Shown here piece after piece: positions 46,950 to 56,717 of a stretch of 64,000 nucleotides of DNA (position 1 is its first letter; each line of letters begins with the position of its first letter). This stretch comes from Elymus sibiricus (lineage: Eukaryota; Streptophyta; Magnoliopsida; Poales; Poaceae): assembly GCA_039707655.1 (NCBI GenBank), contig CM077676.1, positions 429,079,379 to 429,143,378 of the forward strand, given 5' to 3'. Made by a program: the position numbers and the translations under genes. The notes beneath the pieces are model-generated. The model was not told the origin of the DNA, did no database searches, and saw nothing but the letters and a program-made list of their open reading frames with translations.

Positions 46950-47813
46950 AAGGCTGTGTTTGTTACAGCTTCCGGAGCCAGTTTCTCGTGGGAAAAAACT
47001 GAAGCTGGAACAAACGCCTATTCTACGGCAGCTGTGGAGGCAAAGCCCAAAAGCGATTCGGGCCTCTTCTAGTGTAGTCTGTCGAAGCACGTCGGGACGT
47101 ACTTTGGCGCTGAAGCTGCTTCCCACGGCCGTCCTGCTCCTGCGGTTGTTCTAATTTACATCAAAGTTGCCATCGCCCGCTCACCATCTCTCCCTCGGTC
47201 CCTCCCGTCCCGAGCTCCCTTTTGTACGAACATCTAATTAACACAGAACATCTAATTATATGTACGGACATCTAAATATATTTGTACAAACATCTAATTA
47301 TATGTATGGACAAGCTACATAGATTAGTATTTGTACGAACATCTAATTATATGTACGGATTATGAATTATATGGACGGTCTAATCCTTTAGCTCTCTTTT
47401 GTACGGATTATTAGTTATATGGACTATCTTTTGTATTGTGTGAACAATTGTTACTTGCATCGACTAGCGATGTGACAACATAATTCTTTTGCTCTCTATT
47501 ATTTTATGTATATATGAGCAAGAAAGTGAGAGAATTAATATTATGAAATATTTTATGCATTACCATAGAACAAATCATTCCCTGTCAGTCAAAATACCAT
47601 TTAAACAATCTATTAACACAGAATCAACAAGTTACACTGATCTCAGAACTCTAAGGGCATTTCAGGCTTTTCACCAGCTCACAGTCGTTTCCATAGCTGC
47701 GTTGCCAAACAGCTAACCTTCACTACAGCTGTTTTCTCAGCACAGCAGTTTTGCTAGCACAGCAAGTCCACAGCTGAATCTGTTGAAACTGAAGCCCAAA
47801 CAAACACAGCCTT
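46950..47813. mobile_element. Non-autonomous DNA transposon with 15-base inverted ends (hAT-like?)
   Basis: Ends AAGGCTGTGTTTGTT and AACAAACACAGCCTT are perfect inverted repeats, 864 bases apart. Copy 2 of the duplication lacks it: its site reads ACAATAGCCTTTGTATTCC. No ORF. The middle (47220-47420) has tandem TTTGTACGAACATCTAATTA-type repeats. The TSD is unclear, so the superfamily is only a guess. Confidence 0.7.
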
Positions 47814-48228
47814 TGTATTCCTCTCTCCAACCTTCTGTATTACACGGGAAAACGTTGTCTCAAATTATACATATAAAATCATCACTAACAAAAAAATGTA
47901 CCAAATGAGTGGCGAAACCGCTAGAGAAACCAATTTCCACGCCGTAGCATGTTGGTTCGGTAATCAGGGGAGAGTGAAGGTAAGAGAGGCGGTGCTGCGG
48001 AGTATGGGTTGGGCTGAAAAGACGTCAGAGAAGCCCAGCTCGTGCCCAAAGCCTGAACGGCCATGGCGTCTGGCACCTTGAAATACCTCGGCTTGGCGCT
48101 CAAATTAACCGCCTCACCCAACAGCTTTCTTTCGCCTCTCGTCGCCGGCCGGAGGCCGGAGCCCCAGCGAACCAAGAACCTCTCCCTCGCCCTCTCTCTA
48201 CGTCCAATCGGCACAGTACCGCCGACCG
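47814..48228 (+). promoter_or_regulatory. Upstream region of DUF569 gene 1
   Basis: Shared with 52365-52791 of copy 2. No clear TATA box. An upstream ATG at 48063 opens a frame that overlaps the true start out of frame; copy 2 has the matching ATG at 52641. Confidence 0.45.
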
Positions 48229-49857
48229 ATGGAGAAGTTCCACGACAGGCAGCACGTGCGGCTGCGGAGCCGCGGGCGCGGCAAGTACGTCCTCGCCGCC
48301 GCCGACGGGGGGAGCGTCACCCTCAGCCAGCACCGCGCGTCACTGAACGTGGCGTGGACAGTGCACGTCTACCATGGCGCCAACGGCGAAGGACCGTACC
48401 TGCTCCTCCACAGCGCAGCCTACGGCCGCTACCTCGCCGTCACGGACACGCCGCTGCCACGCGGGCCCGGCCACTTCCGCGTCGAGCAGCGCAGCAACGA
48501 CCAGCCCGGGGTGGGGCCCGTCATGTGGCAGGTCATCGGGCGCGGGGGCGGGGACTTCCCGAACGACGTCCGGCTCCGCAACGTCGGCGGCCACTACCTC
48601 CGCGTCCACGGCAGCTTCCCCACCGCATTCTACTGGAGCGTCGAGCCCATCCCCGCCAGAGAGGCCGCGCCTCGCCTTCCACCCCCGTTTCCGGTGAGAC
48701 CCGGCCGCTTCTTGATAGCTCTCGAATTGCTTCTTGCCGTTCTTACCAACTCTGTTTTTCGAGATTCAGCTTCCTGATAGTGATAGAAAATTCATGGTTC
48801 TGTGGTGCAGGAGGTGCCTCCGGCGTGGCGGCTGATCCGGTTCCGGCTGTACACCGACGACGGCTGGTCTCAGCTCCAGTTCCGGGGGAGGTGCGTGTAC
48901 AACCTGAGGAAGGACCTGGCCATGCGCCTCCACCTGCTGCTACACCGGCGCCTCGGCTTGGTCATGTGCGTCCTAGCGGGCCGCTACGGGAGGCTGACCC
49001 CGCTCGTCGTCGATCTGCCCCATGGCGGCTCCGGCGAGACCCTTGAGGTCGTCGTCATGCTTTCGGGGACCCCTGGTGAGAGCCTCTCTCCATGTCTTGC
49101 TGAATTTGTTATGCACAATGTGCAGATCTTGGTGTGGATACTACTATTCTTGCTGCATGGTCATGATATTTTTTGTTTTATTTTGGTCGTCTTGTAGACT
49201 ACTGCATTAGTTGGTTATTGGGGGAACAAATTTCATGAGTAATTTGAGGTCTTAATTTAGTAGAGTGCTAAATTGCTAATTTTATCCTGCTTGGAAAATG
49301 GATATTATGTTAGGTTTTGTTAGGACTTGGGACTTGTCTAAAACTTGTTGTAGTCTTGTAGAAAAGTAAAAGTAGTTGAACTCTGAATATTGGGTGCCAA
49401 TGCCATGTGGAATTATCAGTCTGTGTACAAATTGTAAAATATGGTCTTGAACTCTGAACTCTGAACCTAGTAGAAACTACCGTTTCCACATTTCTTTTCT
49501 TGGTCTAGATAATTCAGTTCGTCCATTTCATAACATTTTGCTGCTAGTAGAAATTATGGAGCCTAAAATGCCAAACCAACTTCAGTCATCTCATTTCATC
49601 TTCGCAAAGAATATACTAATTAAGTTTCTAACCAACGAACAAAATTCAGGATGTATCCTACAATAGACAGTGCATAAAAGCCTTCTTGATGCTGTCATTA
49701 TACTGTTATTACTTGAACATTATATTGATTTGGGTTTTGCCTTCTTGATTCTGTCAGTATACTGTTACTGATCATTGGTCTGCCGCTTAACTTACACACT
49801 ATTTCTGCTGGTTCAGCTCATGATGAGCTTCAGCACCCGGATGTCGACGCAGAGTAG
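48229..49857 (+). CDS. DUF569-domain protein, gene 1
   Basis: Three exons: 48229-48693, 48811-49075 and 49817-49857, all GT-AG, phases 0 and 1, giving 256 residues. Start MEKFHDRQHVRLRSRG is followed by KYVLAAAD, SLNVAWTVHVY, PYLLLHSAAYGRYLA, RNDQP-like and VMWQV blocks, then WSVEPIPAR. Exon 2 gives PPAWRLIRFRLYTDDGW, QFRGRCVYNLRKDL and AGRYGRLTPLVVDLPHGG, and exon 3 ends HPDVDAE. This is the standard layout of the plant DUF569 family, predicted to adopt a beta-trefoil like actin cross-linking fascin; the biochemical role is unknown. The frame is fully open, so it is probably an expressed gene. A second copy follows 3 kb downstream. Confidence 0.92.
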
Positions 49858-50210
49858 AGAAAGATCAGAGCTGGAGTCCTGACACAAGTTCCGCCGCCTC
49901 GGATACGACGATAGCAGAACTGGACGCCTACTTTCGCCTATACAGAATAGATATAGGTTGAGAAAGCTCAGCAGCTCTTGTGCTTCTTCTAGTAGCTAAA
50001 CTTGGCCAGTTCTCCTGACAGGACAGAGAGAGGGGGAAACCCTGTCTGTTTCGGCCTCACGATTCTATATGATTCAGAACTGCTGAAGGCGTTGCGTCCA
50101 ATGGCTGAACAATGTTTGCTGTGATGCTGGTTGTAGTAGTCGTTGCATTGTCGATCTTCTGGCATTCATCTCTATGATGTGATTTCAACCCTTTCTTTTC
50201 ACTGTAGGGG
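49858..50210 (+). other. 3' untranslated region of DUF569 gene 1
   Basis: Matches the region after gene 2 (55325-55680). A diverged second copy of it lies further downstream at 50899-51190. No coding capacity seen. Confidence 0.6.
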
Positions 50211-50880
50211 TTCTCGCAATGAGTTGAGGATCCTGCATAAAAATTAGATCATCCTGGAAAATGCAGTGGTTTTTGCAATGAGTTGATGGTCCTGCATCCC
50301 TTTTAGAATACGCCTTTGGTGTATAACTGAAAAATGTAGCGGGTTCTTCCTGTGAGCAGGAGAGGGATTTCTAACGTAGGGAAAAAAAAATCAGATTTTA
50401 TCCTGAAGCTCTACATGAAAACTAGTTTCTGCACATGACACTGTTTTCAGGTTTTGTACAGCAGCAGCATCCTTTTCACTTTTAATCTCTTGTTTTAGCA
50501 GCATGGGATTATTGATCTGCGGGGACGGTTGAATTTAAACAAAATTCACAAGAATATCATTCCTGCGACAAAAAAGTTAGATCATGTATTTCGCGTAGCT
50601 GGAAAATGCAGTGTTTTTTGCAACGAGCTGATGGTCCTGATTCCTGAATCCCTCTTAGACTATGCATTTTGTGCATAACTGAAGAATGCAGTGGGTTCTT
50701 CCTGTGAGCAGTAAAGGAGTTTCTACGTATGAACAAAATTCAGATTTTATCCAGGAGCTCTGCATGAATACCAGTTTCTGCACATCACACTGTTTTCAGG
50801 TTTTGTACAGTAGCTGCATCATTTGTCTTTTATTGTCTTGTTTCAGCAACATGAGATTATTGATCTGCGGTATGGTGCCT
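50210..50880 (+). repeat. Direct repeat of about 320 bases downstream of gene 1
   Basis: Units at about 50210-50525 and 50570-50880 share GGAAAATGCAGTG, GGGTTCTTCCTGTGAGCAG, AGTTTCTGCACAT and GGTTTTGTACAG words. Copy 2 has one unit (55680-56005). Confidence 0.75.
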
Positions 50881-50898
50881 AAGTTCTTCATTTTTTAG

Positions 50899-51190
50899 GC
50901 TTAATTCAGGCAATGGCAGGCCACGGTACCCGGATGTCAATGTCTTCTTCTCCTTCACAGTTCACCTCTTCAGAAGCGTCGCCACCTTGGGCACGACAAC
51001 ATGAGAATTCAGAACAACGCCTTGAAAGCCCAGCAGCTCGTGTGTTTCGGCTAGCTAAACTTGATCCATTCTCCTGACAAGAGGAACCCGTTTGTTTTGC
51101 CCTAACGGTTCTAAGCTTCACAATCTTTTGTTCTGAACATCCTTATGTACTTTACCCCTGAAAGCCCATAGAGGAGCTATCTGAGTAAAG
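50899..51190 (+). pseudogene. Decayed extra copy of the DUF569 terminal exon and 3' UTR, unit 1
   Basis: CACGGTACCCGGATGTCAATG recalls the exon 3 text CAGCACCCGGATGTCGACG, and the following bases (CCCAGCAGCTCGTGTG, CGGCTAGCTAAACTTGATCC) match the gene 1 3' UTR. It has no splice context or main gene of its own. Confidence 0.65.
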
Positions 51191-51232
51191 AAATTCAGCA
51201 CCAACCTGATTATTACAAAAAGTAATCGTCAA

Positions 51233-51415
51233 TTTTTTTTAAAGGAGGATAACCCCGGCCTCTGCATCAGAATGATGCATGCAGCCATATATTATTAATA
51301 ATGCAAAATTCAGCAGCCGAACAATCTCGACCCGAAAATAAGGCGGAAAATAAACCCTGAGGCCGCATACCTCGCGACAGTAACTCCCCCGGATAGCCAC
51401 TAACCCTATGTTACA
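51233..51415 (-). mobile_element. LINE 3' tail, minus strand
   Basis: Begins with a T run (poly-A on minus) and CTCTGCATCAGAATGATGCATGC-type sequence like the end of the LINE at 56718. Absent from copy 2, which reads AAGTAATCGACAAATGG at this site. No ORF. Right limit approximate. Confidence 0.7.
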
Positions 51416-51724
51416 AGACACATGGATTATTAAGGACACAACACAAGGTTACCTGCAGACGGATGGTCTTATTATTTCAGTCCTTGGTACTCAAGTCAAG
51501 TCAATCGTAACCAAATTCTTGCCAGTTTCCTTTTTCTTCTGATGGCACTCATAGTTGGATGAGTTGTCGAGTACCCAACAATAATGATATCGACGCTATC
51601 TAGATCGCAACATCGATCAACATATGCATGAACACGAACTAGCCACGCTCATTTATTAAAAAGAATGGTGATGTAAACAATTACAATATTTCAAAAAATT
51701 GATTTCAGTTATTTCAATATCATA

Positions 51725-52107
51725 TTTTAGTATTTGAAATTGGACCTTTCAAATAATTGAAATGAGACTTTTGAAATAATTGAAATGAGTCTTCTGAAAT
51801 AATTGGAATGACCCTTTTGAAATAATTGAAATGTGACTTTTGAAATAACTGAAAATGGTCTTCTGAAATAACTGAAATGGCCCTTTTTAAAATAATTGAA
51901 ATGTGTATTTTGAAATAATTCAAATGGATCTTTAAAAAAATTGAAACCATATTTTTTAGTAACTGAAATTGGTATTTTGAAACCATTGAAACGGGTGCTT
52001 TGAAAAAGATTAAAATTAGCCTTTAGAAAAAAATGGTATTTCAAAATAATTGAAATGGGTCTTTTGAAATAATTGTAATGAGACTTTTAATTTAATTTTG
52101 AAATTAG
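51725..52107 (+). repeat. Minisatellite of about 24 bases
   Basis: Around sixteen diverged copies of CTTTTGAAATAATTGAAATG plus four variable bases. It precedes copy 2 of the duplication. In copy 1 only its last fragment remains beside element C (46597). Confidence 0.85.
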
Positions 52108-52364
52108 GCTTTTGAAATCACTTTTTGAATTAGTGAAATAGTCGAAATCACTTTTTGAAACAATGGAACAATGTATTGTTTTATGAAAACTGATTTCAAA
52201 TATAACCGAAACAGTAAAATAAAAACCAGCCAAATATGTCCAAGTTTGTTCTTGTTCTGAGGTCTATAATTTTTTTGAAAATGGGAGATTTAGTTCTAGA
52301 GATATCACAATCCCTCACCCTGTCTCCTTGCATAAAGCTGACACAACCTGACAATAGCCTTTGT

Positions 52365-52791
52365 ATTCCTCTCTCCAGCCTTCTGTGTTACACAGGGAAA
52401 CATTATCTCAAATTATGCATGTCATATAACGGAGTAAAATATAGCCAATTTTTTTTTTTTGAGGGGAAGTAAAATATAGCAAATGAGTGGCGGATGCTTC
52501 GCTGGTACTACATACAGACGGAAACCGCTAATTTCCACGCCGTAGCAGGCCAGTTCAGTAAATAGGCGGCGCTCGGGAGTATGGGCTGGGCCGATAAAAC
52601 GGCCTTCAAGCCCACCATGTGCCCAAAGCCCGGAACGGCCATGGGGTCTGGCACCTTGAAATACCTCGCGTTGGCGTTCAAAGTAACCGCCTCGACCAAC
52701 AGCTTTCTTTCGCCTCTCATCGCCGGCCGCAGCCCCAACGAACCAAGAAACTCTCCCTCGCCCTCTCTCCACCGCGCAGCGCCGGCGACCG
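52365..52791 (+). promoter_or_regulatory. Upstream region of DUF569 gene 2
   Basis: Shared with copy 1, including the upstream ATG (52641) within CCATGGGGTCTGGCACC. No clear TATA box or other element identified. Confidence 0.4.
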
Positions 52792-55324
52792 ATGGAGCAG
52801 TTCCACGACGGGCAGCACGTGCGGCTGCGGAGCCGCGCGTGCGGCAGGTACGTCCTCGCCGCCGCCGACTGGGTGAGAGTGCACCGCGCGGCACTGAACG
52901 CGGCCTGGGCGGTGCACGTCTACCACCGCGCCAACGGCGACGGCCCGTACCTGCTCCTCCACAGCGCCGCCTACGGCCGCTACCTCGCCGCCACGGACAC
53001 GCCACGGCCGCTCGGGCGAGGCTTCCGGGTCGAGCAGCGCAGCTTCGACCAGCCGGAGGTGAGGTCCATCATGTGGCAGGTCCAGAGGGAGGTCATCGCG
53101 GGAGGGGGCTTCCCGAACGACGTTCGGCTCCATAACGGCGGCGGCCTCTACCTCCTCGTCCGCGGCAGCTTCCCCACCCTGTTCTACTGGAGCGTCGAGC
53201 CCATCCCCGCCAGAGAGGGCGCGCCTCCCCTTCCACCCCCGTTTCCGGTGAGACCCGGCCACTTCTTGATAGCTCTCGAATTGCTTCTTGCCGTTGATTA
53301 CCAACTCTCGATCTGTTTTTCGAGATTCAGATTCCTGATAGTAGTGATAGAAAATTCAGGATTCGAATTGCTTCTTGCCGTTGGTGGCTGCTTCTTTCAT
53401 CTCCTCCTCAACATAACAATTCATGCTTCTTTGGTAGTTCGGGCAGGAGGAGCCTCCGGCGTGGCGGCTGATCCGGTTCCGGCTCAACACCGACTACGGC
53501 TGGTCCCAGTTCCAGTTCCGTGGGAGGCTCCTCAACCTGCCGCTGCGCCTGCGCCACGCCTTCGTCATTTGCGTCCGAGCGGGCCGCTACGGGAGGCTGA
53601 CCCCGCTCGTCGTCGACCTGCCCCACGGCGGCTCCGGCGAGACCCTCGAGCTCGTTGTCATGCTGTCCGGGACCCCCAGTGAGAGCCTCTCTCCATGGCT
53701 TACTGAATTTGTTATGCACGATGTGCATATCTCCATGATAGTTGTTTACTGAATTACATAATTTACACTCAACCTTGATATGGAAATGTTGGTTTCATAC
53801 TACTGCCCTTGATTCACATAATTCGGTTCCCCCTATTTGGTGCCATATTCATTTGATTTAGCCTATTTTACTTGTGTTGAATAACCTGTAAATAAAATTC
53901 AGGTTCGTACAATACTGAAATAAATCTAGTTTCTGCACATGAGCTGTATTGTTTTCAGAAATGTACAGAAATTCAGGTGCTCCTGAATGTGTTTGCACAA
54001 TGCACATATTTTGGTGTACATACTTTAGTTGAGCGAAAAGGTGTGGTAGCACCCGGGAGTCACGACCCCCTTTTATCTAGTCCATTCAGCGTTGATGAGA
54101 TTCGTGCAGGGGTCTGTCGAGCAGCAACAGTGGCTGCGTACTAATCCAGTCGATTTGACCGAGCCAACAGCGGTGCTCCTAGGAACAGGTGGGGTAGGTC
54201 TAAGCAGGTAGGCAGAGGCCCTCTCTCGAGCAGGTCTGCCAGGACAGGCACGTTACTGTTGAAATGACCACTCATATGGCGAGGTGAACGTGGGCCTGAG
54301 ACGTTTGGTGTTTAAACAACTCTATTCTCTCGATGGCATAATATTAAAAACCGGGATAGTTCATGAACAAGAGAATATGCCAGATCTGAACCAATATTGG
54401 TGAGATGATGTTCGATGAAAGCTAATTCTATATTATTTTACCGTGCAACTGTGTGTGACACGGCACCACACCTTAAATAATTAATACTGCGGCATGTCAG
54501 TCCTGATATTAACTGGACGGTGACACATGCAGGGGATTCCGCCTACACATGAATAGTACTACTTGTCCTAAAAATGGGTAAAATGGATGTATTTATAACT
54601 AAAATAAGTCTAGATACATCCATTTCTAGGACAAGTATTTTCGAATGGAGGGAGTACTATTCTTGGCCTAGTTCTATTTTAAATATAATAGTATTTTCTT
54701 ACTCCCACGCTTAGTGATGCAGTAGGCTGCTAATCAAACTTATGGTCAAAGACATGGCACATATCTCAATGAGAAAGGTACATCACCGGCGGTTGAGATA
54801 ACCGGGAGTCCAGACCCCCGGGTGCTGAGTGCTAATCTCATCGTTCTTGGAAAAAGGATATTATTGTTAGGACTTGGGACTTGTCTGAAACTTGTTGTAA
54901 ACAGTAAAAGTAGTTGAATGGGAATATCAGTCTGCCAATGCCATGTGGATTTATCAGTCTGTGTACAAATGGTAAAAGATGGTCTGAACTCTGAAGCTAG
55001 TAGAAACTACTGTTTCCCCCATTTCTTTTTCTCGATCCAGATAATTCAGTTCGTCCATTTCATAACATTTTTCCGCTAGTAGAATTATGGAACTTAGAAA
55101 GCCAAAACCAAGTTCAGTCATCTCGTTTCATCTTTGCAGAGAATATACTAAGTTTCTATCCAATGAATAAAAACTTAGTTCCTTTCACATTATATTGTTT
55201 TGGGTTTTGCCTTCTTGTTGTTATCATTATAGTGTTAATGATCACTGGTCTGCCGCTTAACTTCCACATTATTTCTGCTGATTCAGCCTATGATGAGCTG
55301 CGGCACCCGGATGTCGACGCATAG
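52792..55324 (+). CDS. DUF569-domain protein, gene 2
   Basis: Three exons: 52792-53247, 53447-53678 and 55287-55324, GT-AG with phases 0 and 1, giving 241 residues. It begins MEQFHDGQHVRLRSRACG and has the same blocks as gene 1 (LNAAWAVHVYHRANGDG, LLLHSAAYGRYLAATD, WSVEPIPAR, PPAWRLIRFRLNTDYGW, AGRYGRLTPLVVDLPHGG) and ends HPDVDA. Exon 2 is 11 codons shorter than in gene 1, in the stretch between FRGR and the AGRYGRLTP block, and exon 3 loses the final Glu. Intron 2 is 1608 bases against 741, owing to inserted sequence. The frame is open, so both copies may be active. Family role unknown. Confidence 0.9.
54046..54822. mobile_element. Insertion in intron 2 of DUF569 gene 2, unclassified transposon
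   Basis: Imperfect inverted ends AGCACCCGGGAGTC and GACCCCCGGGTGCT bracket sequence absent from intron 2 of gene 1. A Stowaway MITE lies within. No ORF and no clear TSD, so the class is unknown. Additional unmatched sequence lies before it (about 53760-54045). Confidence 0.5.
54555..54656 (-). mobile_element. Stowaway-type MITE
   Basis: On the minus strand it begins TACTCCCTCCATTCGAAAAT and has an inverted structure around CTAGACTTATTTTAG with ACATCCAT arms. The other end has lost about 17 bases of the terminal repeat. Flanked by TA. Confidence 0.75.
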
Positions 55325-56030
55325 TAGAGAAAGATCAGAGCCGGAGTTCTGACACAAGTTTCGCCGCCTCGGATGCGATGACAGCAGAACTGGGCGCCTA
55401 CTTTTGCCTATACACAGATAGAATAGATATTGGTTGAGAAAACTCAGCAGCTCTTGTGCTTCTTCTACTAGCTAAACTTGGTCCGTTCTCCTGACAGGAC
55501 AGGGAGAGGGGAAACCCTGTCAGTTTCGGCCTCGCAGTTCTATTATGATTCAAAAGAGCCGAAGGTGTCGCGTCCAATGGCTTTTTCGTGATACTGATTG
55601 CAGTAGTCGTTGCGTTGTCACTCTTCTGACATTCATCTTTGTGATGTGATTGCCACTGCTTCTTTTCACTGTAGGGGTTCCTACAATGAGTTGATGATCC
55701 TGCAAAAAAAAAAAAAGACCGTGCATTTTGCGTAACTGGAAAATGCAGTTAATTTTGCAATGAGTTGATGGTCATGCATCCCTTTTAGAATACATGTTTG
55801 GTGTATAACTGAAAAATGTAGTGGGTTCTTCCTGTGCGCAGTAAAGGGATTTCTATGGTATGAACAAAATTCAGATTTTATCCAGGAGCTCTGCATGAAA
55901 ACCAGTTTCTGCACAAGACACTGTTTTTCAGGCTTTGTACAGCAGCTGCATCCTTTGTCTTTTAATGTCTTGTTTCAGCAACATGAGATTATTGATCGGC
56001 GGTATGGTGCCTAACTGCTTCATTGTTCAG
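55325..56030 (+). other. 3' region of DUF569 gene 2
   Basis: Matches 49858-50900 of copy 1, with one unit of the 320-base direct repeat instead of two. A run of 13 A lies at about 55706. No gene seen. Confidence 0.6.
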
Positions 56031-56340
56031 GCTTAATTCAGGCAAGGCAGGCCACGGTACCCGGATGTCAATGCAGAGTAGAGAAAGGTTAGAGCAGGAC
56101 TCCTGGCTGCCTTCTTCACAGTTCACCTCTGCAGAAGCGCCGCCGCCTTGGGCACGACAACATGAGAATTCAGAACAACGACTTGAAAACCCAGCAGCTC
56201 GTGTGTTTCGGCTAGCTAAACTCGATCCATTCTCCAGACAAGAGGAACCTGTCTGTTTTGCCCTAGCGGTTCTAAGCTTCAGAACCTTTTGTTCTGAACA
56301 TCCTTATGTACTTTACCCCTGAACGCCCATAGAGGAGTAA
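56030..56340 (+). pseudogene. Decayed extra copy of the DUF569 terminal exon and 3' UTR, unit 2
   Basis: ACCCGGATGTCAATGCAGAG with TAGAGAAAGG following is clearly the end of exon 3 and its UTR. It parallels 50899-51190, so it predates the segmental duplication. Here the GCAGAGTAG end is kept, unlike in unit 1. Confidence 0.7.
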
Positions 56341-56705
56341 TCTGTGAAAATAAATTCAGCACCAACCTGATTCTTACAAAAAGTAATCGACAAATGGATT
56401 GAGCAATATTAGGTTGGTAACATTCAGGGATATTCAAACTTATCCTTTCTTGAGCTCTAGCAATGGTTGCAACAGAGACAGTAGCCGGATAGTCAACCAT
56501 AATCATATCCTTGCAAGTGTTTTTCGAATCTTAACGGCATTGGCAGTTGGATGAGTTATCTGATTATAAACATGTCCTTGCATGACTCTCAAGGAGACAA
56601 CACCAGGCTACCTGCAGAAGGGTGGCCTTATTATTTCAGTCCCTGGTACTCAAGTGAACGGTAACCAAATTCTTGCTGGTTTTCTTTTTCCAATTTTAAT
56701 GGCAC

Positions 56706-56717
56706 TCGCAGTTAGAT
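56706..56717. repeat. Target site duplication of LINE 1, left
   Basis: TCGCAGTTAGAT here and TCGCACTTAGAT at 60341-60352 (one mismatch) flank the LINE. Copy 1 has the empty site near 51545. Confidence 0.85.

Larger units (their letters stand above)
46597..51655 (+). repeat. Segmental duplication, copy 1
   Basis: From GGCTTTTGAAATCAC at about 46597 this copy runs parallel to copy 2 (from about 52107). It covers the upstream region, the DUF569 gene, its downstream region, and about 100 bases of the region that follows the carbonic anhydrase copy (CGAGTACCCAACAATAATG). It holds its own insertions at 46950-47813 and 51233-51415, and lacks those of copy 2. Confidence 0.88.
52107..56717 (+). repeat. 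Segmental duplication, copy 2
   Basis: Parallel to 46597-51655 in gene, introns and flanks. It lacks the 864-base transposon and the LINE tail of copy 1, and carries instead an insertion in intron 2 of the gene and a long LINE at its right end (56718-60340), after which it continues at 60353. Confidence 0.88.

Noticed and set aside
48063..49046. 327-residue open frame over DUF569 gene 1
   Set aside because: It is a shadow frame in GC-rich sequence. It crosses intron 1 and shows no family features, while the DUF569 exons in the other frame fit splice sites and family layout.
51720..52044. Minus-strand frames of repeated Asn/Phe/Gln-rich text
   Set aside because: They are produced by the 24-base minisatellite, not by a gene.
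52792..53682. 296-residue uninterrupted frame in DUF569 gene 2
   Set aside because: Beyond 53247 it reads through intron 1 and goes out of frame in exon 2; the spliced model gives the family C-terminus.
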